From positions 96,606 through 160,605 of the forward strand of contig CAYWNA010000004.1 of the NCBI GenBank assembly GCA_964459305.1: a stretch of 64,000 nt of DNA, read 5' to 3'. The stretch is from CAYWNA01 sp964459305. GTDB lineage: Bacteria; Planctomycetota; Planctomycetia; Pirellulales; Pirellulaceae. The notes beneath the pieces are model-generated. The model ran no database searches and was not told where the DNA came from. It saw nothing but the letters and a program-made list of their open reading frames with translations. Made by a program: the position numbers and the translations under genes. Positions 26,004 to 34,655 of the stretch are shown here, one piece after another; position 1 is the stretch's first letter; every line of letters starts with the position of its first letter.

Positions 26004-26993
26004 CTACTCCTTGTCGACCGGAACACCGGCCCCCTTCATCTTGTCCCGCCACTCGTCTTCGTACTCTTCATAGGAATGCACCTTGACGGGATAGTCCCAA
26101 GGATTGACGTGCCGCACCATCCGGTTGTTGTTCGCCATGTTCCGCGTGGGCGTGAGAAACGCACCGGCCAAGTGCAGCAACTTGCCAAACGGGAAGTACA
26201 TCAGCAGCACGCAAACCAGGAACAGGTGCCCATAGAACAAAGGCGCGATCGTGGGAACCTCGGGCGAGAACGTCACCAGCCCCACTGCCAGTGTCTTGAT
26301 GCCCACCACGTCCGTTTTGTCAAAATGCCTGAGCCAAAAGCCGCTGAGCCCAATGGCCAGTAGCAGGAACAGCGGGAAGTAATCGTCCAGCAGCGACATG
26401 TAGCGCATTTGCGGGTTGATCAGCCGTCGTAGAAGCAGGAACCCAAGACCCGCCATGAAGATGACTGACGTGGCAAAGAACACCGGCACGCCCACTTCGA
26501 GGAACCCGTCCACCTCTTCCAAAAACGTCACGAAGAAGGGGGTGGGACTGGTGAAGAACCGCAAGTGCCGTATAAGGATGGCCAGCATGGTCCAATGGAA
26601 AGCGATGCCTGCCACCCAGAGCCAAAGGTTGGTGGCGTAAACCAACTTGCCGTTTTCGAGCAACTGTGCCCGCGTGTTGCGAAGCAGCGAGCGGAAGAAA
26701 ACGACTTCCAGGAACATCCTGCCGACAACACCCGGCGTGTCACTCGGGTTATCCAGCTTCGCCTGCTTGATCCACGGCAACGACTTACCCTGGCCGCACG
26801 TCGTGGTGATCCGGAACGGAACGGGGATGCTCGCATACGCCAGTACGCGCTGGATCAGCCCGCCGAAGAACACCAAGATGGCCACGTACGGAATGACGAC
26901 TCCGAAGAGCCACCCCGGGACCGTCCCCATACCACCGAGCAAGCCGAGCAAAAACAGAGCAACGACGACTGCCAGGGAGACTATCACATGCAT
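26004..26993 (-). CDS. dsrM: DsrM, cytochrome b subunit of DsrMKJOP
   Basis: The 329-residue membrane protein (ATG at 26993; the frame extends further upstream, but the real N-terminus is the membrane segment VIVSLAVVVALFLLGLLGGM) contains a NarI-like domain with about six hydrophobic segments and several histidines in segments such as FHWTMLAILIRHLRFF and LFYGHLFLVCVLLMYF that can ligate hemes b. It delivers menaquinol electrons to DsrK. Gene order RsbRD-dsrMKJOP matches many sulfate reducers. Confidence 0.95.
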   Translation of the reverse strand: MHVIVSLAVVVALFLLGLLGGMGTVPGWLFGVVIPYVAILVFFGGLIQRVLAYASIPVPFRITTTCGQGKSLPWIKQAKLDNPSDTPGVVGRMFLEVVFFRSLLRNTRAQLLENGKLVYATNLWLWVAGIAFHWTMLAILIRHLRFFTSPTPFFVTFLEEVDGFLEVGVPVFFATSVIFMAGLGFLLLRRLINPQMRYMSLLDDYFPLFLLLAIGLSGFWLRHFDKTDVVGIKTLAVGLVTFSPEVPTIAPLFYGHLFLVCVLLMYFPFGKLLHLAGAFLTPTRNMANNNRMVRHVNPWDYPVKVHSYEEYEDEWRDKMKGAGVPVDKE

Positions 26994-27024
26994 CGGAGAC
27001 CCTCTCGGCGCAAAGTACCAATTC

Positions 27025-27576
27025 TCAACTAGGATCCAGTTGGACCAGTTCCGCATCGGGCGAACGCTCCGCATCGGGCGAACGTTGTCCCATTTTGTCC
27101 AGGACCCACGAGACCCTGCGTTTGATTTCGTTGATACGAAGATCGCACACCTGATCCCGGCACTCGACGTATACATCGAATGCCATCAAAGCTATCCGGT
27201 CGATTTGCCCGTCTAACTTCGCCAGTTCGGGCGCCCACTCTGCATCGCCCGGTTTCACACCCAGTTCGGCTCGCACGGCCTGTTTCAAGCCGAAGACAAA
27301 GTCAACGGCCCCGGACGCGGAAACCTGCTGGACCGCGCGCACTCGGACGACGCCGTCCACGTGCCCGCGAATTTCCTCTTCCTTCGTCCCGTCGAGGAGT
27401 GCCTCGAAGATTGCCCGTGTTCCCACGCGCAGGCTGTGACCCACTGGATTGGCGAAAGGATCCTTTTCACGTCGGAAGACGGCCGAGCCATCCTCGGAAT
27501 ACATCGCCAATGCGTCGTCGACCCATCTTTGCAGGATGGCGTCCTTCTTCTTCGTCAGCAACTCCTCAAACGTCAT
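27025..27576 (-). CDS. RsbRD N-terminal domain protein next to dsrM
   Basis: The 183-residue protein matches the RsbRD/RsbT co-antagonist N-terminal globin-like domain (LLTKKKDAILQRWVDDALAM; FANPVGHSLRVGTRAIFEAL; DFVFGLKQAVRAEL). Such a gene commonly precedes dsrMKJOP in sulfate reducers, where its role is unknown; a sensory or regulatory function is the usual guess. A small tandem repeat near the C-terminus (RSPDAE twice, from an 18-base DNA duplication) is unusual. It lies 31 bases before dsrM. Confidence 0.82.
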   Translation of the reverse strand: MTFEELLTKKKDAILQRWVDDALAMYSEDGSAVFRREKDPFANPVGHSLRVGTRAIFEALLDGTKEEEIRGHVDGVVRVRAVQQVSASGAVDFVFGLKQAVRAELGVKPGDAEWAPELAKLDGQIDRIALMAFDVYVECRDQVCDLRINEIKRRVSWVLDKMGQRSPDAERSPDAELVQLDPS

Positions 27577-27683
27577 CTTCCGGCCCCTTGGCCCGCTGGC
27601 CGACAGACCCTGGTCCAGTTTCGCAGCCGGCGCGGAGTCCGCGCCGGCATATTCCTCTGAACGTCACCGACACACCGTGTCGA

Positions 27684-28001
27684 TCAGACGCAACCGGTCG
27701 GCTTCGGCAGTCCGGCTACCTTACAGGCACCCTTGGCCGGTCCACTTGGAAACAGCTCGTAGATTTCCTTCAGCTTGAAGCCGGTCGACTTGCAGAGCTT
27801 CCGGATCATGGGGGCCATGTTGAACTCGAGGTAATACTCGCGCAAGTAGTTGACCACCTTCCAGTGATCGTCGGTCAATTCGTCGACGCCCTCTGTCTTG
27901 GCAAGATCTGCGGCAACAGCCCGATCCCATTGCTCTGGGTCCTGGATGAAACCGTCCTCGTCGATTTCCATCATCTTACCGCCGAATTCTTTTTGTTCCA
28001 T
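27684..28001 (-). CDS. dsrC: DsrC, sulfur-carrier protein
   Basis: The 105-residue protein has the DsrC/TusE fold and the functional C-terminal arm with both cysteines: Cys93-x10-Cys104 (ACKVAGLPKPTGCV). Possession of both marks true DsrC, which leaves DsrAB as a trisulfide and is reduced by DsrMKJOP. AAGGAG precedes the ATG. It stands between the OsmC-like gene and the RsbRD gene, separated by about 100 bases from each, so it may be transcribed with dsrMKJOP or from its own promoter. Confidence 0.96.
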   Translation of the reverse strand: MEQKEFGGKMMEIDEDGFIQDPEQWDRAVAADLAKTEGVDELTDDHWKVVNYLREYYLEFNMAPMIRKLCKSTGFKLKEIYELFPSGPAKGACKVAGLPKPTGCV

Positions 28002-28028
28002 CAGATTGCTCCTTTGCCAGGTTGTGCA

Positions 28029-28053
28029 GAGAAAAGGGTCCTGACCCCTTTTT
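28029..28053. repeat. Short AAAAGGGGTC palindrome between osmC-like gene and dsrC
   Basis: AGAAAAGGGTC and GACCCCTTTTTC form an inverted repeat with a 2-base loop, resembling just the ends of the 75-85-base element found in dsrN and between qmoB and qmoC. It is probably a decayed or solo copy, and could act as a terminator upstream of the osmC-like gene. Confidence 0.55.
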
Positions 28054-28057
28054 CCGC

Positions 28058-28450
28058 CTAAAGAATGTCAATGTCGATTCGCGGTGCGTTTCTCAGCGTC
28101 TCATGGACCGGGCACTTCTCGGCCATGCGCCGGATCGCCTCTTTTCTATCTTCCGGAATGCCCTCGGGCAATTCCACGTCGACGACGATGCCGCCAACTC
28201 GCTTTGGAGCATCCGCAAGCTCCAGTGTGAGACTGACACCGACATCGCCGTCTGTGTATCCGTGCCGATTGCAGTAGGTCTGCACCATCATGCCGATGCA
28301 GGCCCCCAGCGATCCGGCCAGGAGTTCGACCGGTGAAGGGCCCGCATCCCCTCCACCGTCCTTTTCGGACATGTCACTGGTGACTTCATGGCCGCGCACC
28401 TGGACCTTGAACGCCAACCCTTCTTTCCGGGATATGTCGATCAGATCCAT
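28058..28450 (-). CDS. OsmC family protein
   Basis: Starting at the ATG at 28450 gives a 130-residue OsmC/Ohr-fold protein: GPSPVELLAGSLGACIGMMV with the first active Cys and EKCPVHETL with the second. The family reduces organic peroxides or handles small thiol/sulfur compounds. It lies 21 bases after sat and before dsrC, on the same strand, so it is probably co-expressed. A protective role against oxidants in the sulfate pathway is plausible but unproven. Length fits the family. Confidence 0.85.
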   Translation of the reverse strand: MDLIDISRKEGLAFKVQVRGHEVTSDMSEKDGGGDAGPSPVELLAGSLGACIGMMVQTYCNRHGYTDGDVGVSLTLELADAPKRVGGIVVDVELPEGIPEDRKEAIRRMAEKCPVHETLRNAPRIDIDIL

Positions 28451-28470
28451 GGTACGCGTCCTCGGGCAGA

Positions 28471-29664
28471 CTAGTCTTCTAACGACTGGTAATACTCCAT
28501 CAGGATCTTGGCCACTTCCGGGCGTGCGAACTCGGGGGGCAGATCCTCGCCCTTGCCGAGCATTTCCCGGACCTTGGTGCCGGACAGGAACACGAAGTCT
28601 TCCTTCTTGTGCCCCTCGGGTGCCTCGCGCATCATGATCACGTCGCCCACCATCTTCGAGAACGCCGTGTGGTCGGCCTCGAAAATCTTCAGTTCGAGCG
28701 AACCCTCTGGTACATCGTTCTGGAAAATCGTTTGGGCGTCGAAGGGCCCGTAGTAATCGCCAACGCCGGCGTGGTCGCGGCCCACGATCAGGTGCGTGGC
28801 ACCCATGTTCTGGCGGAATACCGCGTGCAGCACCGCCTCTCGCGGGCCGGCGTAGAGCATGTCGAAGCCGTAGCCGGTGATCTCGCACGAATTCGGCTCG
28901 AAGTAGAGTTCGACCATCTTGCGGATCGCGCCGTCGCGGACATCGGCCGGGATGTCACCCTTCTTCAACTTGCCAAGCAGCATGTGGATCACAGCACCAT
29001 CCGCGCCCTCTCGCTCCATGGCGATCTTGACCAGCGCCTCGTGAGCGCGGTGCATGGGGTTACGCGTCTGGAAGGCAACGACCTTTTCCCAGCCGTTTTT
29101 CGCGATCATGTCGCGGATCTCGCCCGCGGTCCGGAAGGTCTCCGGGAAATCGCCGGCGAAGTAGGAGTAGTTGAGCACTTGAATCGGACCGGCGATGAAG
29201 GTCTTGCCGACCGACAGGAAGTTGCTGACGCCCGGATGCTCCATGCTGGTCGTGCCGTAGACCTTTTCAGCCATGGCCTGCATTTGCTCGTCGGTCGCTT
29301 CCTCGACCGACTCGACATCCTGAATCGCGACGACCGGGTTTCCTTCGACGTTCGGATCCAACAATGCGATCCGCTTGGCGTCTCCGATCGCAGAGGCGTC
29401 CTCGACGACGTTGACGATCGGCACCGGCCAGAACAGACCACCGGTGGTTTTCATGCTTTCGGCCACCGCCAGCGAATCGGCCAGATTCATGAAACCGGTG
29501 AGCGGGTTGAAATAGCCGCAACCCATCATGACGGCGTTGGCAGCCGCTTGTGAGCACACCAGCAGCTTGGGCAACCCTTCGGCCTCTTTTTCCAACTCAG
29601 CGCGTTTGGCATCGTCCGCGACGTAGAGCGGGTTCAACGAGTCCGAACCATGAGGCTTGATCAT
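28471..29664 (-). CDS. sat: Sulfate adenylyltransferase (ATP sulfurylase)
   Basis: The 397-residue protein (ATG at 29664 with AAGGAG upstream; the frame extends further 5' but without homology) carries the ATP sulfurylase motifs QTRNPMHRAHE and GRDHAGVGDYYGPFDA, and FLSGTKVREML near the end. It makes APS from sulfate and ATP, the first step of sulfate reduction. It resembles the homo-oligomeric Sat of dissimilatory organisms, with no APS kinase fusion. A 128-base gap to qmoC holds a promoter with TATACT and a Rex-like operator. Confidence 0.97.
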   Translation of the reverse strand: MIKPHGSDSLNPLYVADDAKRAELEKEAEGLPKLLVCSQAAANAVMMGCGYFNPLTGFMNLADSLAVAESMKTTGGLFWPVPIVNVVEDASAIGDAKRIALLDPNVEGNPVVAIQDVESVEEATDEQMQAMAEKVYGTTSMEHPGVSNFLSVGKTFIAGPIQVLNYSYFAGDFPETFRTAGEIRDMIAKNGWEKVVAFQTRNPMHRAHEALVKIAMEREGADGAVIHMLLGKLKKGDIPADVRDGAIRKMVELYFEPNSCEITGYGFDMLYAGPREAVLHAVFRQNMGATHLIVGRDHAGVGDYYGPFDAQTIFQNDVPEGSLELKIFEADHTAFSKMVGDVIMMREAPEGHKKEDFVFLSGTKVREMLGKGEDLPPEFARPEVAKILMEYYQSLED

Positions 29665-29704
29665 GCAACTCTCCTTTCGAGTGTTCAATGAAGATCGATT
29701 GGGA

Positions 29705-29710
29705 AGTATA
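29705..29710 (-). promoter_or_regulatory. Candidate -10 box of the sat promoter
   Basis: On the minus strand this hexamer reads TATACT, 41 bases upstream of the sat ATG, inside a GGGAA/TTCCC palindrome. A weak -35-like hexamer is present about 17 bases further upstream. Identification is by sequence only. Confidence 0.35.
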
Positions 29711-29741
29711 TTCCCTTCCCTCTCTTGTCCGTAATCCCCTA

Positions 29742-29759
29742 TCGTGATTTTTTTCACCT
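29742..29759. promoter_or_regulatory. Rex-like operator upstream of sat
   Basis: TCGTGA-TTTTTT-TCACCT has the GTGA-N6-TCAC core of Rex sites (consensus TTGTGA-N6-TCACAA). It lies 78 bases upstream of the sat ATG, just ahead of the candidate promoter. The same motif occurs upstream of aprB and rex in this window. In Desulfovibrio, Rex represses sat. Confidence 0.6.
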
Positions 29760-29791
29760 TTTGCCGGGCCAACCGGCAAAAGACCAATACG

Positions 29792-31021
29792 CTATGCGTT
29801 CTCAGGCTCCTGTTTGGTTCGCCCTGTATGCTCCGCATAAATCAAAGCCACCGAGCGGTACACAATGTGGGCGAACTTCGAAAACGGCAGATATACCAAC
29901 AGGTCGAATACAACGACTAGGTGTACGAAATAGACCGCATAAGCGACGTACGCCGAAGCGGCAAGCTCCGGCACGGGCTCCTCCGGCTCGAGCCCGAAGC
30001 GGAGCACCTCGGTCAGCAACCCCGACACGGCCACAGCCAGCAACAACCACACGAAGACCCAATCGAACGTCGTACTCTTGGCTGATCCCTCCGGGGCGTT
30101 CATCCGATCGGCGATCACCTTGACACATCCGATGATCAGCGCCAGGCAGCCGATGTTGGCAAGGATCTTCATGGGATGCATCAGGCCGAACGGATACATG
30201 GGAAAACTGTCGCTCAAGAACGGCATCAAATAGAGGTCGAGCACCGCCCAAACCGTGACGATAAACAGCGCCAGGAAACCGTAGAATGCTCCCAAGTGCG
30301 CCAGCCGCCGAGAGGCTTGGTCGCCACACCTGCCGAACTTGTCGTGGGTGAAGATCGACATCAGCGTGCCGATCAAACTCGGCACAAGGCCCAACGCCGG
30401 CGCATATCCGCCGGAGGCCTCATCGGCCGCCTTCATCGCCTTCCAGAAACGCAGCACCGACACCGCCATCGCCAGCGCCGTCAGGCAGGTAAAGGTCGTG
30501 AACACGCCAATCAGCATCCAATGTGGAAAGAAGCGGGCGTAGAACGCCGAAGGATCGTGGTCCAGGAAGTGCAGGATTCCCTGCAACGGGCCGATATCTT
30601 CGATCGACCCACGGACAGCCAAAGCCAATGCCAACACCACGATCGGGGCCAAGAACAGAACCGGAAGCGTCTTCACCTGGCCCGCCAAGCTGCCGAGTAA
30701 CTTCGGCACGGCGTAGTGCTCGACGCACTGCTGCCGCAGCGCCGCCAACACGTCACCCGGCCGTGCTCCGCGCGGACATTTAGTCGAGCAATCGTTGCAT
30801 TGGTGGCACAGCCAGATGTCCGGATCCGCCACCAGCCGGTCTTTGAGACCCCACTGGCTCCAGATCATCTCTTTTCGGGGAAAGGGCTTCTGCCCGTCGG
30901 ACAGATCGCAAACGACCGAACACGTGGCGCACTGGAAACACTTCTTGAGGTCTTCGCCGCCCTCGTCGAGGATGCGGTGAAGAAACTCCCTGTCTGGCTT
31001 AACGACATAGGGGTCCGACAT
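29792..31021 (-). CDS. qmoC: QmoC, membrane subunit of the quinone-interacting oxidoreductase
   Basis: The 409-residue protein (ATG at 31021) combines an HdrC-like domain with two ferredoxin clusters (CFQCATCSVVC; CHQCNDCSTKCP) and a cytochrome b-like membrane domain with about six segments. It takes electrons from menaquinol toward AprBA via QmoAB. Upstream, the whole 99-base gap to qmoB is occupied by a palindromic element, so its ribosome-binding site lies next to the repeat. Typical length and order. Confidence 0.95.
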   Translation of the reverse strand: MSDPYVVKPDREFLHRILDEGGEDLKKCFQCATCSVVCDLSDGQKPFPRKEMIWSQWGLKDRLVADPDIWLCHQCNDCSTKCPRGARPGDVLAALRQQCVEHYAVPKLLGSLAGQVKTLPVLFLAPIVVLALALAVRGSIEDIGPLQGILHFLDHDPSAFYARFFPHWMLIGVFTTFTCLTALAMAVSVLRFWKAMKAADEASGGYAPALGLVPSLIGTLMSIFTHDKFGRCGDQASRRLAHLGAFYGFLALFIVTVWAVLDLYLMPFLSDSFPMYPFGLMHPMKILANIGCLALIIGCVKVIADRMNAPEGSAKSTTFDWVFVWLLLAVAVSGLLTEVLRFGLEPEEPVPELAASAYVAYAVYFVHLVVVFDLLVYLPFSKFAHIVYRSVALIYAEHTGRTKQEPENA

Positions 31022-31039
31022 TCTAACGAATACTCCCTC

Positions 31040-31116
31040 GGAAAAAGGGGACAGGTCCAATTTGTGCAAAGCACCCTTCGGGCCGTTCCGGCAAATCGGA
31101 CCTGTCCCCTTTTTCC
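31040..31116. repeat. Palindromic element between qmoB and qmoC
   Basis: Arms at 31040-31064 and 31092-31116 (GGAAAAAGGGGACAGGTCC type) are inverted copies with 1 mismatch in 25; the centre is 26/27 identical to the copy inside dsrN in reverse orientation. It ends 4 bases before the qmoB stop codon region and fills the intergenic space. Confidence 0.88.
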
Positions 31117-31120
31117 TCCC

Positions 31121-33376
31121 TTAAAACCCTTTGAATGGGTTCATTCCAGTTTCTTCGATCTGTTCAGCAAACTCGTTGATAATCTCGTTCAGTTTTTTGT
31201 ACTCCGAGATCTCGACCTGCTCGACGCGAACCCGCTCTTCTTCCAGAGCGAGTTGGTTCAACTTCTCGCGGATGTTGTCACCCCGGGTGCCCATCAATTC
31301 GCTGCCGCGGACATAGTGGCATTGATAGTCGTCGCCCGATTTGCATCCCACCATCAAGATGCCATCGAAACCGGTAGACAGGGCATCGGCGACCCACACC
31401 ACGTTGACGGCCCCCAGGCACCGGACTGGGATGAACCGGATCCAGGCGCTGTGTTGCAGGCGATTGAATCCCGCCATGTCCAGGGCCGGATAGGCGTCGT
31501 TCTCGCAAAGCAGCCCCAACAATCGCGGCTTCTCTTCGAACTCATCGGGGATCTCCACCGACTTGATCATCGAAGAGATGATCGAGACGGAGTAGTCCTC
31601 GAACGAAATGATCCGTTCGGGGCATGCCCCCATGCAAATGCCACAACGGCGACATCGCGTGAGGTTGGGCATGGGCGTGCCCTTCTCGTCCTCGTCCAAG
31701 GTCCCAAAGGGGCATTCCTCGGTGCAACGCTTGCACTGCGTGCAGCGTTGCATAGCGAAATCCGGGTACGACTGATCTTCCCAGCGCGGATGAACGGCAG
31801 CCCCGCGCGAAGCCAGTTCCACACACTGGATGGCCTTCAAAGCGGCGCCCTCGGCGTCTTCGCGGCTGGCATCGCAATCGTTCGGCGCGCGAACGCAACC
31901 GGCCGCGTAGATGCCCGTCCGTCTCGTCTCGTAGGGGAAGCAGATAAAATGCGAATCGGGGAAATCGTACTTCAGCACCGGCAGGTCCGGACCTTGCCGG
32001 TAGCCAAGGTTCAGTACCTCCGTCCCCTCGTGATGCTTGAGCTCCTCGGCGGTTACCTTTGCCGCTTCCAACTGGGCACCGGCTTCGCCTTTTGCGATGA
32101 CTGCTTGAGCATCCGTGTACTTTCGGACGGATTCGCTGTCGGCCGCCGCCGGCACCATTCCGGTAGCCAAGACCACCAGATCCGCTTCGACCTGAATATG
32201 TTTATCGATCAGTGTGTCTTCCACGTCGACGACCAGGTCGTTACCGGCCGTCTCTTTCACGGAGACCACTTCGCCTTTGGTGAAGAAGATATCGGGGTCT
32301 TCCTGGACCTTGCGATAGAAGTCCTCGTACTGTCCCGGGGCCCGAAGATCCTTGTAGAGGATGAATGCCTGCGTTTCCGGGTCGAGTTCTCGCGCCCAGA
32401 GAGCCTGTTTCAACGTCACGCGGCAGCAGACGCCCGAGCAGTAAGGCAGATGCTCTTCGTCGCGCGAGCCCGCGCACTGAATGAAAGCAATCCGGCGGGC
32501 CGGCTTTCCGTCGGAGGGCCGGACGATCTTGCCCGCGGCCGTCATCTCCTCCATTTGAACGTTGGTAATCACGTTCGGGCTGCCGTACCCGAGATGCCCG
32601 AGTTTCGTGGCGTCGTAAGGCTTCCAACCGGTGGCTTGAATGATGGCGCCGACGCGGAATTCCGTGGCCGTCCCGTTGGTCTGGATTGATACATCAAACT
32701 GACCGGGCTGGCCGTTGATGCTATTGATCTCGGTACCTTCGTAGACTTTGATCCGTTCGTTCCCCCGGATCTCGTTGACGCGCGCCTCCAGGTCGACCGG
32801 CTCAAGCTCCCGATAGGGCGGCTTCTTGGGAAACAACTTCGAGAACTTTCCCAGCCAACCGCCGAGTTGCGCTTCTTTCTCGACCAGCGCAACTTCGTAG
32901 CCCGCCCGGGCCGCTTCCAGCGCCGCGGTCATTCCGCTCTGCCCGCCACCCACGACCAGAATGGTCTTGTCGATTTCGGCTTCAAACGGTTTGGGGATAT
33001 TCGCCTTTCCCGCCCGCGCAACACCCATCCGCAGATAGTCTTCGGCCATCATCTGGGTGTCTTCGTCGTTCGGCGGATGGCTCCAGACGACCATCTCCCG
33101 CATGTTGACCCGGTCGGTCACACATCCGTCGAAGGTGAACGCATCCGTGTTGAATCTGGGGGAACAGGCGCACACTACCAGAGCGTTGTCGCCCTCCTGG
33201 ATTCCCTTCTTGATGAGTTCAACGCCCTCATCACCACAAAGATAAGGATGCTTCGAGCACGAAGCCGCCCCACAGTCGCCCGTGGCGAGGCTTTCAAGTG
33301 CGTCGACATCGAGCGATTTGCCGATGTCGCAACCTTCGCAAATCCAAACGGCTATCTTTTTTTCGTTATCACTCAC
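31121..33376 (-). CDS. qmoB: QmoB, HdrA/MvhD-like flavoprotein
   Basis: The 751-residue protein starts at a GTG (33376) that overlaps the qmoA stop. It has an N-terminal Cys-rich region (CEGCDIG), an FAD domain (VVGGGQSGMTAALEAARAG), a two-cluster ferredoxin segment (CTQCKRCTEECPFG; CRRCGICMGACPE) and a C-terminal MvhD-like domain (FIPVRCLGAVNVVWVADAL). Length is as in Desulfovibrio QmoB. With QmoA and QmoC it reduces AprBA. Confidence 0.95.
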   Translation of the reverse strand: MSDNEKKIAVWICEGCDIGKSLDVDALESLATGDCGAASCSKHPYLCGDEGVELIKKGIQEGDNALVVCACSPRFNTDAFTFDGCVTDRVNMREMVVWSHPPNDEDTQMMAEDYLRMGVARAGKANIPKPFEAEIDKTILVVGGGQSGMTAALEAARAGYEVALVEKEAQLGGWLGKFSKLFPKKPPYRELEPVDLEARVNEIRGNERIKVYEGTEINSINGQPGQFDVSIQTNGTATEFRVGAIIQATGWKPYDATKLGHLGYGSPNVITNVQMEEMTAAGKIVRPSDGKPARRIAFIQCAGSRDEEHLPYCSGVCCRVTLKQALWARELDPETQAFILYKDLRAPGQYEDFYRKVQEDPDIFFTKGEVVSVKETAGNDLVVDVEDTLIDKHIQVEADLVVLATGMVPAAADSESVRKYTDAQAVIAKGEAGAQLEAAKVTAEELKHHEGTEVLNLGYRQGPDLPVLKYDFPDSHFICFPYETRRTGIYAAGCVRAPNDCDASREDAEGAALKAIQCVELASRGAAVHPRWEDQSYPDFAMQRCTQCKRCTEECPFGTLDEDEKGTPMPNLTRCRRCGICMGACPERIISFEDYSVSIISSMIKSVEIPDEFEEKPRLLGLLCENDAYPALDMAGFNRLQHSAWIRFIPVRCLGAVNVVWVADALSTGFDGILMVGCKSGDDYQCHYVRGSELMGTRGDNIREKLNQLALEEERVRVEQVEISEYKKLNEIINEFAEQIEETGMNPFKGF

Positions 33377-34652
33377 CGGCCTGTTCCGCGCATATTTGAA
33401 GGGCCTTCAATGCGGTACCCGTGGCATCCCGCACACTCGCCGCCACATCCACCGGTCGCTTGGCGCACCCGGCGGCCAACATACCAGCAAGGGGCTGATC
33501 GTTGGTCAAGAAACCGTGCTCATCTCTCTGCAAACCGCCGCCCACTTCGACGCGAACTGCCGACGCATCCGTCGGCACGATGCCCGTCGCCAGCACGACG
33601 AGGTCGACCTTCTGGCTGATCCTTTCGCCCGAAAGCGTGTCCTCCGCCTCGACTGTCAAATCCCCGCTGGCTGCGTCCTCGGTGATCTTTGCGACTTTGC
33701 CCTTGATCAGCTGAAGTTTCTCGTCTTTCTGCACCTCAGCGTAGAAATCTTCCAGTCGACCTGGGGCACGAATGTCGATGTAGAAAACGAAAATCTGGGC
33801 CTCTGGGTATTGATCGCGGACATACCTCGCTTGCTTCAGCGAACCCATGCAGCAAACGCCGGAGCAGTGTTTCAAGTGGTTTTCGTCGCGCGAGCCGGCA
33901 CACTGCACGAATGCGACGGTTTCGACTTCCTTGGCGTCCGATGGCCTTTGAATCTTGCCACTCGTCGGGCCGCCGTCGGAGGCCAGGCGTTCCATCATGA
34001 CGTTGGTGATCACGTTCGGATAAGTGCCGAATCCGAGGCCGTCGATTTTCGCCGCGTCGTACGGCTCCCAACCTGTCGCCCACACCACGGCCTGAACTTC
34101 CACCTCGGTTGTTTCGGGTTGCATGTCCAGGTCGATGGCGTCGTAGGGGCAGGCCGGCAGGCACTTGCCACACTCCGTCCCCGGGCACACACTGCCGTCG
34201 ATCACGTACTGCAACGGGTGGGCCATGTCGAAGGGCAGGTAAATGGCCTTGGTGTTGCTCATCCCGGCATTGAATTCATTCGGCCGTTCCACCGGGCAGG
34301 CTTCCACGCACTCGCCGCAAGCCGTGCACTTGTTGTTGACACGGCGCGGTTGCCGCCGGATGGTCACCTGATAATGCCCGGGTCCGCCAGCAATCTTCTC
34401 CACTTCCGATAGTGTCAGGCACTGAATGTGCGGGCTTGTCCTGAGGCGGCGGAAATTGATCTCCAAACCGCAGGTCGGCGGGCACAGTTTCGGGAAGTAT
34501 TGGTTCATCCGGGCGACTCGCCCGCCCACGTAGGGATTCTTCTCGACCAGCACCACATCACAGCCGGCTTCGGAGGCCTCGATCGCCGCGGTGATTCCAC
34601 TGATCCCACCGCCGATCACGAGGACTTTTCCCTTCTTGCCGTTTCCGCTCAT
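33369..34652 (-). CDS. qmoA: QmoA, HdrA-like flavoprotein
   Basis: The 427-residue protein has an N-terminal FAD motif (VIGGGISGITAAIEASEAG), the HdrA-like segment GGRVARMNQYFPKLCPP, one ferredoxin region (CTACGECVEACPVE; CGKCLPACPYDA) and QCAGSRDENHLKHCSGVCC. It is the cytosolic subunit of QmoABC. It starts 3 bases after the YkgJ-like gene and overlaps qmoB. Confidence 0.95.
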   Translation of the reverse strand: MSGNGKKGKVLVIGGGISGITAAIEASEAGCDVVLVEKNPYVGGRVARMNQYFPKLCPPTCGLEINFRRLRTSPHIQCLTLSEVEKIAGGPGHYQVTIRRQPRRVNNKCTACGECVEACPVERPNEFNAGMSNTKAIYLPFDMAHPLQYVIDGSVCPGTECGKCLPACPYDAIDLDMQPETTEVEVQAVVWATGWEPYDAAKIDGLGFGTYPNVITNVMMERLASDGGPTSGKIQRPSDAKEVETVAFVQCAGSRDENHLKHCSGVCCMGSLKQARYVRDQYPEAQIFVFYIDIRAPGRLEDFYAEVQKDEKLQLIKGKVAKITEDAASGDLTVEAEDTLSGERISQKVDLVVLATGIVPTDASAVRVEVGGGLQRDEHGFLTNDQPLAGMLAAGCAKRPVDVAASVRDATGTALKALQICAEQAGE

Positions 34653-34655
34653 CGA

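Noticed and set aside
28451..28888. N-terminal extension of the OsmC-like frame to 28888
   Set aside because: The extra 146 residues are Arg/Pro-rich and overlap sat; the ATG at 28450 begins the conserved domain.
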